Positions 7,512 to 14,197 of a DNA stretch of 24,799 bases are shown here, piece after piece. Numbering within the stretch: the first letter of the stretch is position 1; each line of letters starts with the position of its first letter. The position numbers and the translations under genes are program-made. Source of the stretch: JAVKDP01 sp040222185 (GTDB lineage Bacteria > Bacteroidota > Rhodothermia > Balneolales > Balneolaceae); assembly GCA_040222185.1 (NCBI GenBank), contig JAVKDP010000096.1, positions 1-24,799 on the forward strand. The letters run 5' to 3'. The notes below the pieces were generated by a model. That model searched no databases, had not been told where the DNA came from, and saw nothing but the letters and a program-made list of their open reading frames with translations.

Positions 7512-8291
7512 ATGAAATATATGAAGTCGTGCTCTTTATGCTTGCTTATAGGGGTTTTCTTACTGCAAAATAGTTTTTCGCAGAGCTCAAATAAAAGATT
7601 TACACAATGGTTGGTTAATGATCCGGTTTCATTCGCCAGAGACTTTGGTTCTGATCAGTTATTGGGATTAGGTATTGTAGGGTTAAACCTTGGTGTACTT
7701 ACTGGTTTGGATGAACAGAATAGTAGTTACCTGCAGCGTGAGTTCCGTTCTTCAAGCTACCTTAAGGTTGTTAATGAGTTCGGAACATTCAAATACGTTG
7801 CACCAGCTTCAGGGTTGTTGTTCGGGGCTACTCTTCTCACTAAAGATGAAAAACTCCAGGATGCTGCATTCACCTCATTCCAGGCTGTATTAAATACTGC
7901 GGTTACTGTAAATATCTCCAAATTCATGTTTGCCAGGTCCCGTCCTTATGAAAACGACGGAGTCCATGATTTTGATTTCTTCCACCCGGGGGAAACTTCC
8001 TTTCCATCCGGGCATTCTTCTACGGCTTTTGCATTGGTTACGCCCTGGGTTATGTATTATCCAGGACCTACAACGTACGCGCTAATGGCTATTCCTGTTG
8101 GTACAGCCATTGCCCGAATCTCATATGGAAAGCATTGGCTAACGGATGTTTCTGCAGGAGCTCTTATTGGCGGGTACTGGGGTTATTATTTGTCAAAGAA
8201 GCATTTAGGAGCCCGTGACAGCGACGTTGAGATTACTCCGTTTTTCAAAGGAAACGGGGGAGGGCTTACACTTAATATTCCGATTCGGTAA
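7512..8291 (+). CDS. Exported PAP2-family phosphatase
   Basis: This 259-residue protein carries all three acid-phosphatase motifs: K137-x6-R144-P145 (KFMFARSRP), P165-S-G-H168 (PSGHSSTAF) and R202-x5-H208-x3-D212 (RISYGKHWLTD). An N-terminal signal segment (MKYMKSCSLCLLIGVFLLQ, cleavage near SFSQ) is followed by hydrophobic helices, as in membrane PAP2 enzymes. Such enzymes remove phosphate from lipid phosphates such as undecaprenyl pyrophosphate or phosphatidate at the periplasmic face. The exact substrate cannot be told here. The gene is monocistronic, with the LytS/LytTR operon divergent on its left and repeat copy E 62 bases after its stop. The start at 7512 is followed by a second ATG at codon 4. 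Confidence 0.93.
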   Translation: MKYMKSCSLCLLIGVFLLQNSFSQSSNKRFTQWLVNDPVSFARDFGSDQLLGLGIVGLNLGVLTGLDEQNSSYLQREFRSSSYLKVVNEFGTFKYVAPASGLLFGATLLTKDEKLQDAAFTSFQAVLNTAVTVNISKFMFARSRPYENDGVHDFDFFHPGETSFPSGHSSTAFALVTPWVMYYPGPTTYALMAIPVGTAIARISYGKHWLTDVSAGALIGGYWGYYLSKKHLGARDSDVEITPFFKGNGGGLTLNIPIR

Positions 8292-8353
8292 ATTTGAGAT
8301 GGCGCTTCCATACTGATATTAACAGGCAAAGTCTGTGAATTAGTTGAAGTATT

Positions 8354-8502
8354 GTCATCGCAAAGAGTGAGAAGTTGAGTTTAGATTTATGAACTCTTCG
8401 ACGTGGTGATCTGCTTATCAAGGCTCCTAAACCAGTTCCTTGAGATTGCTTCGTCGAAAGCATTCTGCTTTGATTTCTAATCACTATTCTCCTCGCAATG
8501 AC
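8354..8502 (+). repeat. 150-bp inverted-repeat-bounded element, copy E
   Basis: The left arm is decayed (GTCATCGCAAAGAG), while the right arm CTCCTCGCAATGAC is intact and followed by CGGCTTTGTTTTTT. The inner left arm is CGACGTGGTGATCTGC and the inner right arm GAGATTGCTTCGTCG. It shares TTCTAAT-N5-ATTCTCC near the right end with copy G, which defines a subfamily. It lies 62 bases after the PAP2 stop. Confidence 0.88.
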
Positions 8503-8580
8503 CGGCTTTGTTTTTTGCTTAAGTGAATCGAGACTGGATCTGCTTAACAACCTCATAAGCAGATACTGAATCGAGTTCAG

Positions 8581-8602
8581 CACAGGCTGCTTGTGCTAGG
8601 TT
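8581..8602 (+). repeat. 22-bp companion motif, first exact copy
   Basis: A 22-base stretch around GGCTGCTTGTGCTAGG is repeated exactly at 10862-10883. It is partly self-complementary (CACAGG/CTTGTG). Shorter relatives (CTTGCGCTAG, CTTGAGCTAGG, CTTGCGCTAAG) accompany other 150-bp elements. Confidence 0.85.
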
Positions 8603-8638
8603 TGGGTTACTCTGTAAAATATCTATCCTTTTAATTCC

Positions 8639-8911
8639 TCAATTCAAATCACGTTCTTCTAAAACCTCTTCCAAATCTTTATTCTTTTTCGAATTTTTAA
8701 CCAGCCCGTAAATGAAAAAAATGGGTATTAGGATTGGAATAAGAGTTCCTAAATTGCTTTTCGAAGACATACCCCAGGAAACAACTCCGAAAATGAGTAC
8801 CCCGGCAAGAAAACCAATTAAAGTTGCATGGATAACCCTAGACTTTTTTAGTTTTCTTTTTTTGTTTAATAGTTCTTCGTCGGTCAACCCGGAGAGGTCC
8901 TTTTTTTCCAT
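8639..8911 (-). CDS. Small two-TM membrane protein with charged ends, function unknown
   Basis: From the ATG at 8911 the protein has 90 residues. It opens with an acidic/basic segment (MEKKDLSGLTDEELLNKKRK), then has two hydrophobic helices (IHATLIGFLAGVLIFGVV and IPILIPIFFIYGLV) and a charged tail (KNSKKNKDLEEVLEERD). Similar small proteins with the phrase 'LTDEELL-KKKLK' are common in Bacteroidota, but I know no function. In-frame upstream starts exist at 8941 and 8974. The added residues do not look like a signal or domain, and none of the starts has a good ribosome-binding site. The gene is isolated: copy E and the companion motif lie downstream, and a divergent HD-domain gene lies upstream. 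Confidence 0.7.
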   Translation of the reverse strand: MEKKDLSGLTDEELLNKKRKLKKSRVIHATLIGFLAGVLIFGVVSWGMSSKSNLGTLIPILIPIFFIYGLVKNSKKNKDLEEVLEERDLN

Positions 8912-9145
8912 ATCAGTATTTTTTGAAATTCTGTTCGGCATTAAGCTAACATAAGATGAACACTTACAGTTCATGTTATTTGAGTTTCTTCTTTACGTTT
9001 TATTCTCGATATAGTGAGTTAATGAAAGCGATTATGAAATGGCATGGTTGCTATCAGAGTTTCATCTATCCGCAGTTAGAAGAGGGGTGCCAGGTAAGAA
9101 GTATGATGATTGCCAATCATTTGTCATATTTCTAATTTGGAACAT

Positions 9146-9691
9146 ATGAAAATGAAATTAACTGAAAGACAAAAAGAACTGCTCCAGTTTGTGAAAGATT
9201 CGCACGGAGATCAAAAAAGGAAATACACTGGCGAGCCATATTGGAATCATGTTTACTCTGTCGCTGAAATAATATCGGAATATGATATAAAAGGAATTGA
9301 GATAGCTTTATGTCACGACCTTTTTGAAGACACGGATGTTCAAATGCCAGAGCTACTAAAATTTCTTACTCAAAGTGGGTACTCTAATGAAGAAGCTCAG
9401 TTTATAGTGAATGGGGTAAACGACCTTACTGATATTTTCACTAAAGAGAACTACCCTAAACTCAACCGAAAGGATCGAAAAAAACTAGAAGCCGAACGGC
9501 TTGGGAAAGTAAACAGCCTATCTCAATCAGTTAAGTATGCCGATCTGATAGACAACACCAGATCACTATCAGAGCATGATAAAGGCTTTGCTAAAGTATA
9601 TCTTTCTGAAAAAAGGCAAATGCTGGATCAAATGCGACGAGGTAATTGCGATCTATTGCTAAGATGTGAAAAACAGGTTTTTGAACTATAA
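9146..9691 (+). CDS. Stand-alone HD-domain hydrolase of the SpoT/Mesh1 type
   Basis: This 181-residue protein is made up of one HD domain. The metal residues are His35 (PYWNHVYSVAEI), His57-Asp58 (ALCHDLFEDTD) and the distal Asp in VKYADLIDNTRSL. HDLFEDT and ADL-x-DNTR match the hydrolase half of RelA/SpoT proteins and the small alarmone hydrolases (Mesh1/SAH), which remove pyrophosphate from (p)ppGpp. No synthetase or TGS/ACT domain follows, and the length fits a single-domain hydrolase. The ATG at 9146 is chosen; an in-frame TTG at 9110 has no support. Its substrate is not proven, and other small HD phosphohydrolases share the motifs. The gene is monocistronic, with repeat copy F 43 bases after the stop. 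Confidence 0.85.
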   Translation: MKMKLTERQKELLQFVKDSHGDQKRKYTGEPYWNHVYSVAEIISEYDIKGIEIALCHDLFEDTDVQMPELLKFLTQSGYSNEEAQFIVNGVNDLTDIFTKENYPKLNRKDRKKLEAERLGKVNSLSQSVKYADLIDNTRSLSEHDKGFAKVYLSEKRQMLDQMRRGNCDLLLRCEKQVFEL

Positions 9692-9734
9692 CTGCCACTT
9701 GAATACAACAATCGCTAATGGTGGTTTAGCATTT

Positions 9735-9883
9735 GTCATCGCGAGGAGCAAGGAGTTGAGTTTTGGTTTATAAACTCCTCGACGAAGCGATCTCCCTATC
9801 AACGTTTCTAAACTTATTCCATGAGATTGCTTCGTCGAATGAACTATTTGTTAGTTTATAATTAAGAGGCTCCTCGCAATGAC
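9735..9883 (+). repeat. 150-bp inverted-repeat-bounded element, copy F
   Basis: Left arm GTCATCGCGAGGAGC, right arm GGCTCCTCGCAATGAC. The inner left arm CGACGAAGCGATCTCC is closest to a perfect complement of the inner right arm GAGATTGCTTCGTCG. A CTTGAGCTAGG companion motif follows at about 9900-9910. The copy lies 43 bases after the HD gene. Confidence 0.92.
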
Positions 9884-9936
9884 AGGCGTCGCTTTTTCGC
9901 TTGAGCTAGGTTTGGGAGTAGGCTCAGGTTGTAGTT

Positions 9937-10677
9937 TTATATAGTACCCGCTTTAGTAAAGAAGTCAATTACCGTTTTGTCGTTCGACATCAACTCCTCA
10001 ATATATTTGTCTATTTCCTCTGAAGACATGATTGGTGAATTGAGTTGTAATGAACGCAAGGTTCCATCTTTTTGAGGTGCAATTAATACTATTCGACCTA
10101 TTTTTAAGTCAAATAACCTCATGTTGATTAAAGCATAGTTATTTCTATCTGCTGTTATAAAAGAAACAAACTCTATTTCGTTGGATTTAGTCTTAACAAA
10201 ACCTTGCCCTACATGGTGAGGATGATTTCTGGAAGTAATACCAACATTAGTATGTGTATATCCTTTCAAATCAACGCTGTCAGTTAACACTGCAATGGTA
10301 AAGAATACTTCATTAGCTTTATCAGATATATACTCTTTGTTAACTCCATTCTTAGTGACATATAGGGAGTGATGCACTATTTTTTTGTCTTTCAAATCAT
10401 ATCCAGTCCAATTACCTGAATACCCTAAACCATTAAATGTACTATCAATTAGTTCGTACTTTGGGACAGGAAAAACACCGCTAATGATTGGTTTTCCTTT
10501 TAATTCAAGATCGAGGGTATCATCTTTCCAGATTTCGTAATTCCATGTTGTAGAATCATTTCTGTTCTCGTTATGAATTCTTTCTTGTTCAAGATCCCAT
10601 TTAAATTCAGGTTTTTCTTCTTGAGCTTTGCAGTTAAAGGAGAAAATTAAAAGAAGAAAGATTATAGTCTTACCCAT
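9937..10677 (-). CDS. Exported protein of unknown function, possible lipoprotein
   Basis: This 246-residue protein has an N-terminal export signal (MGKTIIFLLLIFSFNCKAQ). Cys16 could be lipidated, but the box SFNC is not a good lipobox, and a signal-peptidase-I site at CKAQ is equally likely. The mature protein is polar, with strands and several aromatic stretches (EFKWDLEQERIHNENRND, STTWNYEIWKDD, LGYSGNWTGYDLKD). It has no cysteines other than Cys16 and no motif I recognise. A histidine cluster (RNHPHHVGQG) is the only hint of a ligand or metal site. The base composition looks more AT-rich than in the neighbouring genes, and it is flanked by repeat copies F and G, so it could be acquired. 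It is monocistronic. Confidence 0.75.
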   Translation of the reverse strand: MGKTIIFLLLIFSFNCKAQEEKPEFKWDLEQERIHNENRNDSTTWNYEIWKDDTLDLELKGKPIISGVFPVPKYELIDSTFNGLGYSGNWTGYDLKDKKIVHHSLYVTKNGVNKEYISDKANEVFFTIAVLTDSVDLKGYTHTNVGITSRNHPHHVGQGFVKTKSNEIEFVSFITADRNNYALINMRLFDLKIGRIVLIAPQKDGTLRSLQLNSPIMSSEEIDKYIEELMSNDKTVIDFFTKAGTI

Positions 10678-10861
10678 ATAGCTCGTCTGGTTTATAATTT
10701 GCTCAAATTACACGTAACAGCTCGTTTATGTTTCATTGGATTTCGTTCGTGCTACGTAGCATATAACATATTTGGCTTTTTACTGTTCGGTTTGTGATTT
10801 CGAATCCAAAATATTGTTTAGTTTCGGGAATTAGCACCTAAAATGCTTCTTCTATTAACCA

Positions 10862-10883
10862 CACAGGCTGCTTGTGCTAGGTT
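10862..10883 (+). repeat. 22-bp companion motif, second exact copy
   Basis: Identical over 22 bases to 8581-8602 (core GGCTGCTTGTGCTAGG). It lies 36 bases before the left end of copy G, whereas the first copy lies 78 bases after copy E. Confidence 0.85.
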
Positions 10884-10919
10884 GTGAGCTTAGGGTGAAC
10901 GGCTTTGTTCTCTACTTAC

Positions 10920-11068
10920 GTCATCGCGAGGAGTGCCTAGTTGAGTGTAAGTTTATATACTCATCGACGTGGCGATCTCCCTATCAACGTTCCTGAACCT
11001 GTTCTATGAGATTGCTTTGTCGAAAGGGCCCTGTTTTGGTTTCTAATTAACATTCTCCTCGCAATGAC
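10920..11068 (+). repeat. 150-bp inverted-repeat-bounded element, copy G
   Basis: Left arm GTCATCGCGAGGAG, right arm CTCCTCGCAATGAC followed by GGCTTTGTTTTTTT. Inner arms are CGACGTGGCGATCTCC and GAGATTGCTTTGTCG. It shares the TTCTAAT...ATTCTCC right end with copy E. It lies upstream of both neighbouring genes, not at a 3' end. It is the last full copy in the window. Confidence 0.92.
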
Positions 11069-11100
11069 GGCTTTGTTTTTTTACTTGCGCTAAGTTGGTG

Positions 11101-11127
11101 GGCAAAGCGAACAAAGTTCGCTTCGCC
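11101..11127 (+). other. Long-stem hairpin, 12-bp arms with AAA loop
   Basis: GGCAAAGCGAAC and GTTCGCTTCGCC are complementary except for one mismatch and are separated by AAA. No T run follows, so it is not a standard terminator. It is rich in GCGAA/TTCGC like the inner arms of the 150-bp element and may be a rearranged remnant. Confidence 0.7.
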
Positions 11128-11146
11128 TATATTTTAAGTTAACTAC

Positions 11147-11167
11147 TGACGAAGCAATCTCTATCAA
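11147..11167 (+). repeat. Inner-arm fragment of the 150-bp element
   Basis: TGACGAAGCAATCTCTATCAA resembles the inner left arm plus loop start (CGACGCGGCGATCTCCCTATCAA-type) of the full copies. No outer arms are recognisable near it, so it looks like a decayed or partial copy. Confidence 0.5.
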
Positions 11168-11241
11168 TCCAAACCAAATACTTTTAAAAGATATTACGAG
11201 GCTTCAAGTTTTTAAATCCGTATTTTTGGACACATTTTGAT

Positions 11242-11271
11242 AAAGGGTCTACTTGGGGTAGGCCTTTTTTT
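11242..11271 (+). terminator. Intrinsic terminator-like hairpin upstream of the M61 gene
   Basis: GGTCTAC (11246-11252) and GTAGGCC (11258-11264) form a 7-bp stem with one G-U pair and a TTGGG loop. Seven T follow, and A-U pairs extend the base. It lies 29 bases before the ATG of the M61 peptidase gene. No plus-strand gene ends nearby, so it either ends an unannotated RNA, stops readthrough from the HD gene far upstream, or acts as a leader attenuator. Confidence 0.65.
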
Positions 11272-11299
11272 GTTTTAACCAATCAATGAACAGATATAT

Positions 11300-13189
11300 A
11301 TGAAGAAGATCATTTATGGTGTGGCTCTTGTTATCCTGGCAAGTGCATGTTCACCAAAAACAGGGGATAGCCTTTCGAACAAGGAAATGCCGGCTCACCT
11401 GACTCCAATTGCATCAAGCATCGACATAGCTAATGTTTCTAATGATAAAGTTTGGGTTGAGATTAACCCGGGTTTATTTATTGAAGATACAGTTACCTAC
11501 CGTTTACCTAAGGTAGTACAGGGAACTTATGATGTGAGTGATTTTGGGAGCTTTACGGAAGGTTTCGTTGCTTACGATTATACAGGAAATACAATGAAGA
11601 TAGAGCAAGGGGATGTAAACACCTGGATTATACCAAATGCTCATATACTGGATAAGATCGGCTATTACGTTAATGATACTTTTGATATTGAAAACACAGA
11701 GAAATCAACACCTTTCTCACCATCTGGTACAAATATAGAGCCGAATAATTTTGTACTAAACCTGCATGGTTTTGTAGGTTATTTCGAAGAGCTGGATGAC
11801 AGCAAATATACAATTGAAATAAATGCTCCAGCCAGCTTCAATAAATCCTCCGCGCTACCAGTTGTAAGCTCTATCACAAGTGAAGATGGAACTTCTGTGA
11901 AAGATACTTATTCCGCAGAACGCTATTTCGATGTTACAGACAATCCAATGATGTATGGGAATCTGGATATTGAAGAGTTCCAGGTAGGAGATATCAAAAT
12001 TGTACTTAGTGTTTATTCACCAAATGGAGCCCATACCGCAGCAAGTATTAAAGAGACGGTTTTCACAATGATGGAAGCTCAAAAGACCTACCTGGGCGAT
12101 ATGAACAGTACGGAGCGTTACGATATCTTTGTTTACCTGACTACGCTGGAAGAGGGAACAGCAACAGGGACAGGAGCACTGGAACATCATACTTCAACCG
12201 TGGTGGTGTTGCCGGAGTTTTATAATAAAGAGCAACTTAGTGAAGTGATGATCGACGTTGTTTCGCATGAGTTCTTCCATATTTTGACGCCACTTTCTGT
12301 TCACTCTGAAGATGTTCATTATTTTGATTATAACGCTCCTACATTCTCAAAGCATCTTTGGATGTACGAAGGGGTTACGGAGTACTTTGCCAGTCATTTC
12401 CAGGTGTATGAAAACCTGCAGCCAAGAGAGGTTTTCTATGAGAAAATGATTGGTAAGATTTCTACTTCACTCACTCTTGATGACAATATGAGTTTCACCG
12501 TAATGAGTGAGGAAATCCTGGAAGAACCTTATGCTTCAAACTATTACAATGTGTACATGAAAGGCGCGCTGATTGGGATGTGCATCGACATTTTGATGCG
12601 TGAAGAGAGCAACGGTGAGAGAAGTATGCTTTCATTAATGAAAGAGTTATCTGAGAATTATGGTGTAGATACTCCATTTGAAGATGATAATATCATTTCA
12701 GAAATCACTGAGATGACTTACCCTTCCATTGGTGAATTTATAAATACACATGTATCGGGAACCACCCCAATCGATTACGATGAATATTTCGCTAAAGTTG
12801 GCCTTGAAGTAGGAGAGGAGGTGCTTAATACAACCTTCTTCTTCCTGGATCAACAGGTTCCTTTTATCGATGCAAATGCAGATGGCACTTTGTTTTTCAG
12901 AAATATTGATCTTAATACCTCAATCGTTGAGCTTGGTATCGAAAGTGGTGATGTAATCAAATCCATTAATGGTGTTGATTATACGCTTGAGAATATTCGC
13001 CCGCTTATCGGTGCTTCTTTTCAATGGACTCCAGATACAGAAATTGCGATGACTGTATTAAGAGGAGAGGAAGAAATTGAAGTTTCCGGCGTGGTTGGCT
13101 CACCAATCATTTATCAACCCATTCTGAAAGAGGTTGAAGGTGCTACAGAAGAACAGGTAGCCCTTCGCAATGCATGGTTAGACAAATAA
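11300..13189 (+). CDS. M61-family metallopeptidase lipoprotein with PDZ domain
   Basis: This 629-residue protein has a lipobox signal (LASAC, Cys17). An N-terminal beta-sandwich region (~30-230) is typical of M61 glycyl-aminopeptidase-like proteins. The catalytic zinc motif is H323-E-F-F-H327, with the distal Glu357 in HLWMYEGVTEYF, the W-x-x-E-G-x-T-x-Y signature of the family. A PDZ domain lies at about 535-600 (FRNIDLNTSIVELGIESG, then DVIKSINGVDY). The enzyme should act in the periplasm, lipid-anchored, cutting small peptides from protein N termini; the exact specificity is unknown. The length fits the family. A terminator follows, so it is probably monocistronic. Its mRNA leader may contain the hairpin at 11242-11271. 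Confidence 0.93.
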   Translation: MKKIIYGVALVILASACSPKTGDSLSNKEMPAHLTPIASSIDIANVSNDKVWVEINPGLFIEDTVTYRLPKVVQGTYDVSDFGSFTEGFVAYDYTGNTMKIEQGDVNTWIIPNAHILDKIGYYVNDTFDIENTEKSTPFSPSGTNIEPNNFVLNLHGFVGYFEELDDSKYTIEINAPASFNKSSALPVVSSITSEDGTSVKDTYSAERYFDVTDNPMMYGNLDIEEFQVGDIKIVLSVYSPNGAHTAASIKETVFTMMEAQKTYLGDMNSTERYDIFVYLTTLEEGTATGTGALEHHTSTVVVLPEFYNKEQLSEVMIDVVSHEFFHILTPLSVHSEDVHYFDYNAPTFSKHLWMYEGVTEYFASHFQVYENLQPREVFYEKMIGKISTSLTLDDNMSFTVMSEEILEEPYASNYYNVYMKGALIGMCIDILMREESNGERSMLSLMKELSENYGVDTPFEDDNIISEITEMTYPSIGEFINTHVSGTTPIDYDEYFAKVGLEVGEEVLNTTFFFLDQQVPFIDANADGTLFFRNIDLNTSIVELGIESGDVIKSINGVDYTLENIRPLIGASFQWTPDTEIAMTVLRGEEEIEVSGVVGSPIIYQPILKEVEGATEEQVALRNAWLDK

Positions 13190-13215
13190 AGAAAAGAGAT
13201 TCCTCTTATTCATTT

Positions 13216-13244
13216 AAAAAGCTCCATACCGTGGAGCTTTTTTT
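13216..13244 (+). terminator. Intrinsic terminator after the M61 gene
   Basis: AAAAAGCTCCA (13216-13226) pairs with TGGAGCTTTTT across a TACCG loop and is followed by a T run. It lies 27 bases after the stop and probably works in both directions. Its sequence is almost the same as the terminator at 13818-13850. Confidence 0.9.
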
Positions 13245-13323
13245 GTATATACGATGGTTAAAACTTTTAACAACATAAATGACTAATCATTACTTACTTC
13301 CAGAATTAAACTAACCCAGGATT

Positions 13324-13785
13324 ATGAAAAAGATTTTATTACCACTATTGCTCGCTGTTTTAATGAGTATAAACACACAAGCACAGTCTACGGCAGAAGC
13401 TGAAATTCAAAAGACAATCGAGACCTTATTTGATGGCATGAGGGCTGGTGACAGCTCTATGGTGGCATCAGCGTTTTCCAGGGATGCAATTATGCAGACG
13501 GTTGCTAAGAACCGCGAAGGTAAAGTGGTTAAGAGCTCTGGAAGCCTGGCCCAATTCCTGAATGCTGTTGGTACTCCACACGATCAGGTTTGGGATGAGA
13601 AAATAGCTTCGTACGATATTAAGGTTGATGCTGATCTGGCTACTGCATGGACGCCTTATAAATTTTATGCAGGTGAAAATTTCTCGCACTGCGGGGTTAA
13701 CTCTTTCCAACTGGCTAAGTTAGACGGGGAGTGGAAGATCATTTATATAATAGATACCCGAAGAAGAGATAACTGTATTGAGTAA
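13324..13785 (+). CDS. Secreted NTF2-like (SnoaL/DUF4440-type) protein
   Basis: This 153-residue protein has a signal peptide (MKKILLPLLLAVLMSINTQAQ, cleavage after residue 21). The mature domain begins with the helix AEAEIQKTIETLFDGMRAGDS and the DSSMVASAFSRDAIM segment. It ends with strands including FQLAKLDGEWKIIYIIDTRR, the normal order of the NTF2-like cone fold. The WKI-x-Y-I-x-D ending is typical of DUF4440/lumazine-binding-like members. No catalytic residues can be assigned. Such exported NTF2-like proteins probably bind small ligands. It stands as its own transcription unit, bounded by twin terminators on both sides. Confidence 0.85.
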   Translation: MKKILLPLLLAVLMSINTQAQSTAEAEIQKTIETLFDGMRAGDSSMVASAFSRDAIMQTVAKNREGKVVKSSGSLAQFLNAVGTPHDQVWDEKIASYDIKVDADLATAWTPYKFYAGENFSHCGVNSFQLAKLDGEWKIIYIIDTRRRDNCIE

Positions 13786-13817
13786 ATATTCGATACGTAA
13801 TTCATTTTGTTGAAGGC

Positions 13818-13850
13818 AAAAAAAAAGCTCCACATCGTGGAGCTTTTTTT
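13818..13850. terminator. Bidirectional terminator between the NTF2-like and Hc1-like genes
   Basis: A-rich arm plus AGCTCCAC, loop ATC, then GTGGAGCT and a T run. The A and T tracts on both sides let it work on either strand, serving the convergent NTF2-like (+) and Hc1-like (-) genes. Confidence 0.92.
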
Positions 13851-13869
13851 AAAAAACGAATTGAGTGGA

Positions 13870-14046
13870 TTAACCAGCGTTCTTTTTAGACTGAATTTCA
13901 AGTCTGATTTCCTGAGCTAATTTTTTAAGATCTTGCAGCCCTTTACGTGCTCTGGTGCCCGCAGCCTTGTTTCCTTTGTCGTAAAACTTTTCCATTTCTG
14001 CTGATACGCTGTCAACTAATCCTTGTAAATCACTTACTCTACTCAT
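13870..14046 (-). CDS. Histone H1-like (Hc1-type) small basic protein
   Basis: This 58-residue ORF is short but convincing. It runs from MSRVSDLQGLVDSVSAE through MEKFYDKGNKAAGTRARKGL to LKKLAQEIRLEIQSKKNAG. The phrase KFYDKGNKAAGTRARKGLQDLK is the signature of the Hc1-like proteins widespread in Bacteroidota and Chlamydiae relatives. They are helical DNA-binding proteins thought to help compact the nucleoid. A good ribosome-binding site (CGGAG, 7 bases before the ATG) and a promoter-like pair upstream support it. The shared bidirectional terminator lies 20 bases after the stop. Compared with the longer chlamydial Hc1, the Lys/Ala-rich C-terminal tail is absent. Confidence 0.9.
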   Translation of the reverse strand: MSRVSDLQGLVDSVSAEMEKFYDKGNKAAGTRARKGLQDLKKLAQEIRLEIQSKKNAG

Positions 14047-14103
14047 TATAGAACTCCGTTTGTTATTTTGTTTATATAAATTTCTTATCTAGAAACTGGG
14101 TTT

Positions 14104-14132
14104 AAACTATCGATTCAAAGTATTTGAGTCAA
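14104..14132 (-). promoter_or_regulatory. Candidate promoter of the Hc1-like gene
   Basis: Read on the minus strand, TTGACT and TAGTTT are separated by 17 bases. The second box also fits the start of a Bacteroidota TAnnTTTG element. The 5' leader would be about 50 bases and ends in a good ribosome-binding site. Confidence 0.4.
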
Positions 14133-14197
14133 ATTAAAAAGTGCATTTTTATACATAAAAGTGAAGTTTTTTTCAATAAATAGCGTTTCAAGGGCAT

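Larger units (their letters stand above)
10678..11299. other. 622-bp gene-free region packed with repeats and hairpins
   Basis: No coding sequence is seen. From left to right it holds the presumed promoter of the minus-strand exported protein, a 22-bp companion motif (10862-10883), a GGCTTTGTT tail piece, repeat copy G, another CTTGCGCTAAG motif (~11084-11094), a strong hairpin (11101-11127), a fragment of the repeat's inner arm (11147-11167) and a terminator-like hairpin (11242-11271) directly before the M61 gene. Confidence 0.75.

Noticed and set aside
8272..8583. 103-residue minus-strand ORF through copy E
   Set aside because: It contains the same repeat-derived block (MLSTKQ...LGALI.RSPRR) and overlaps the end of the PAP2 gene, with no ribosome-binding site or domain.
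1324..11068. CRISPR array
   Set aside because: The repeats are ~150 bp, irregularly spaced by 16 bp to ~4.8 kb, and have genes between them. There are no short regular spacers and no cas genes.
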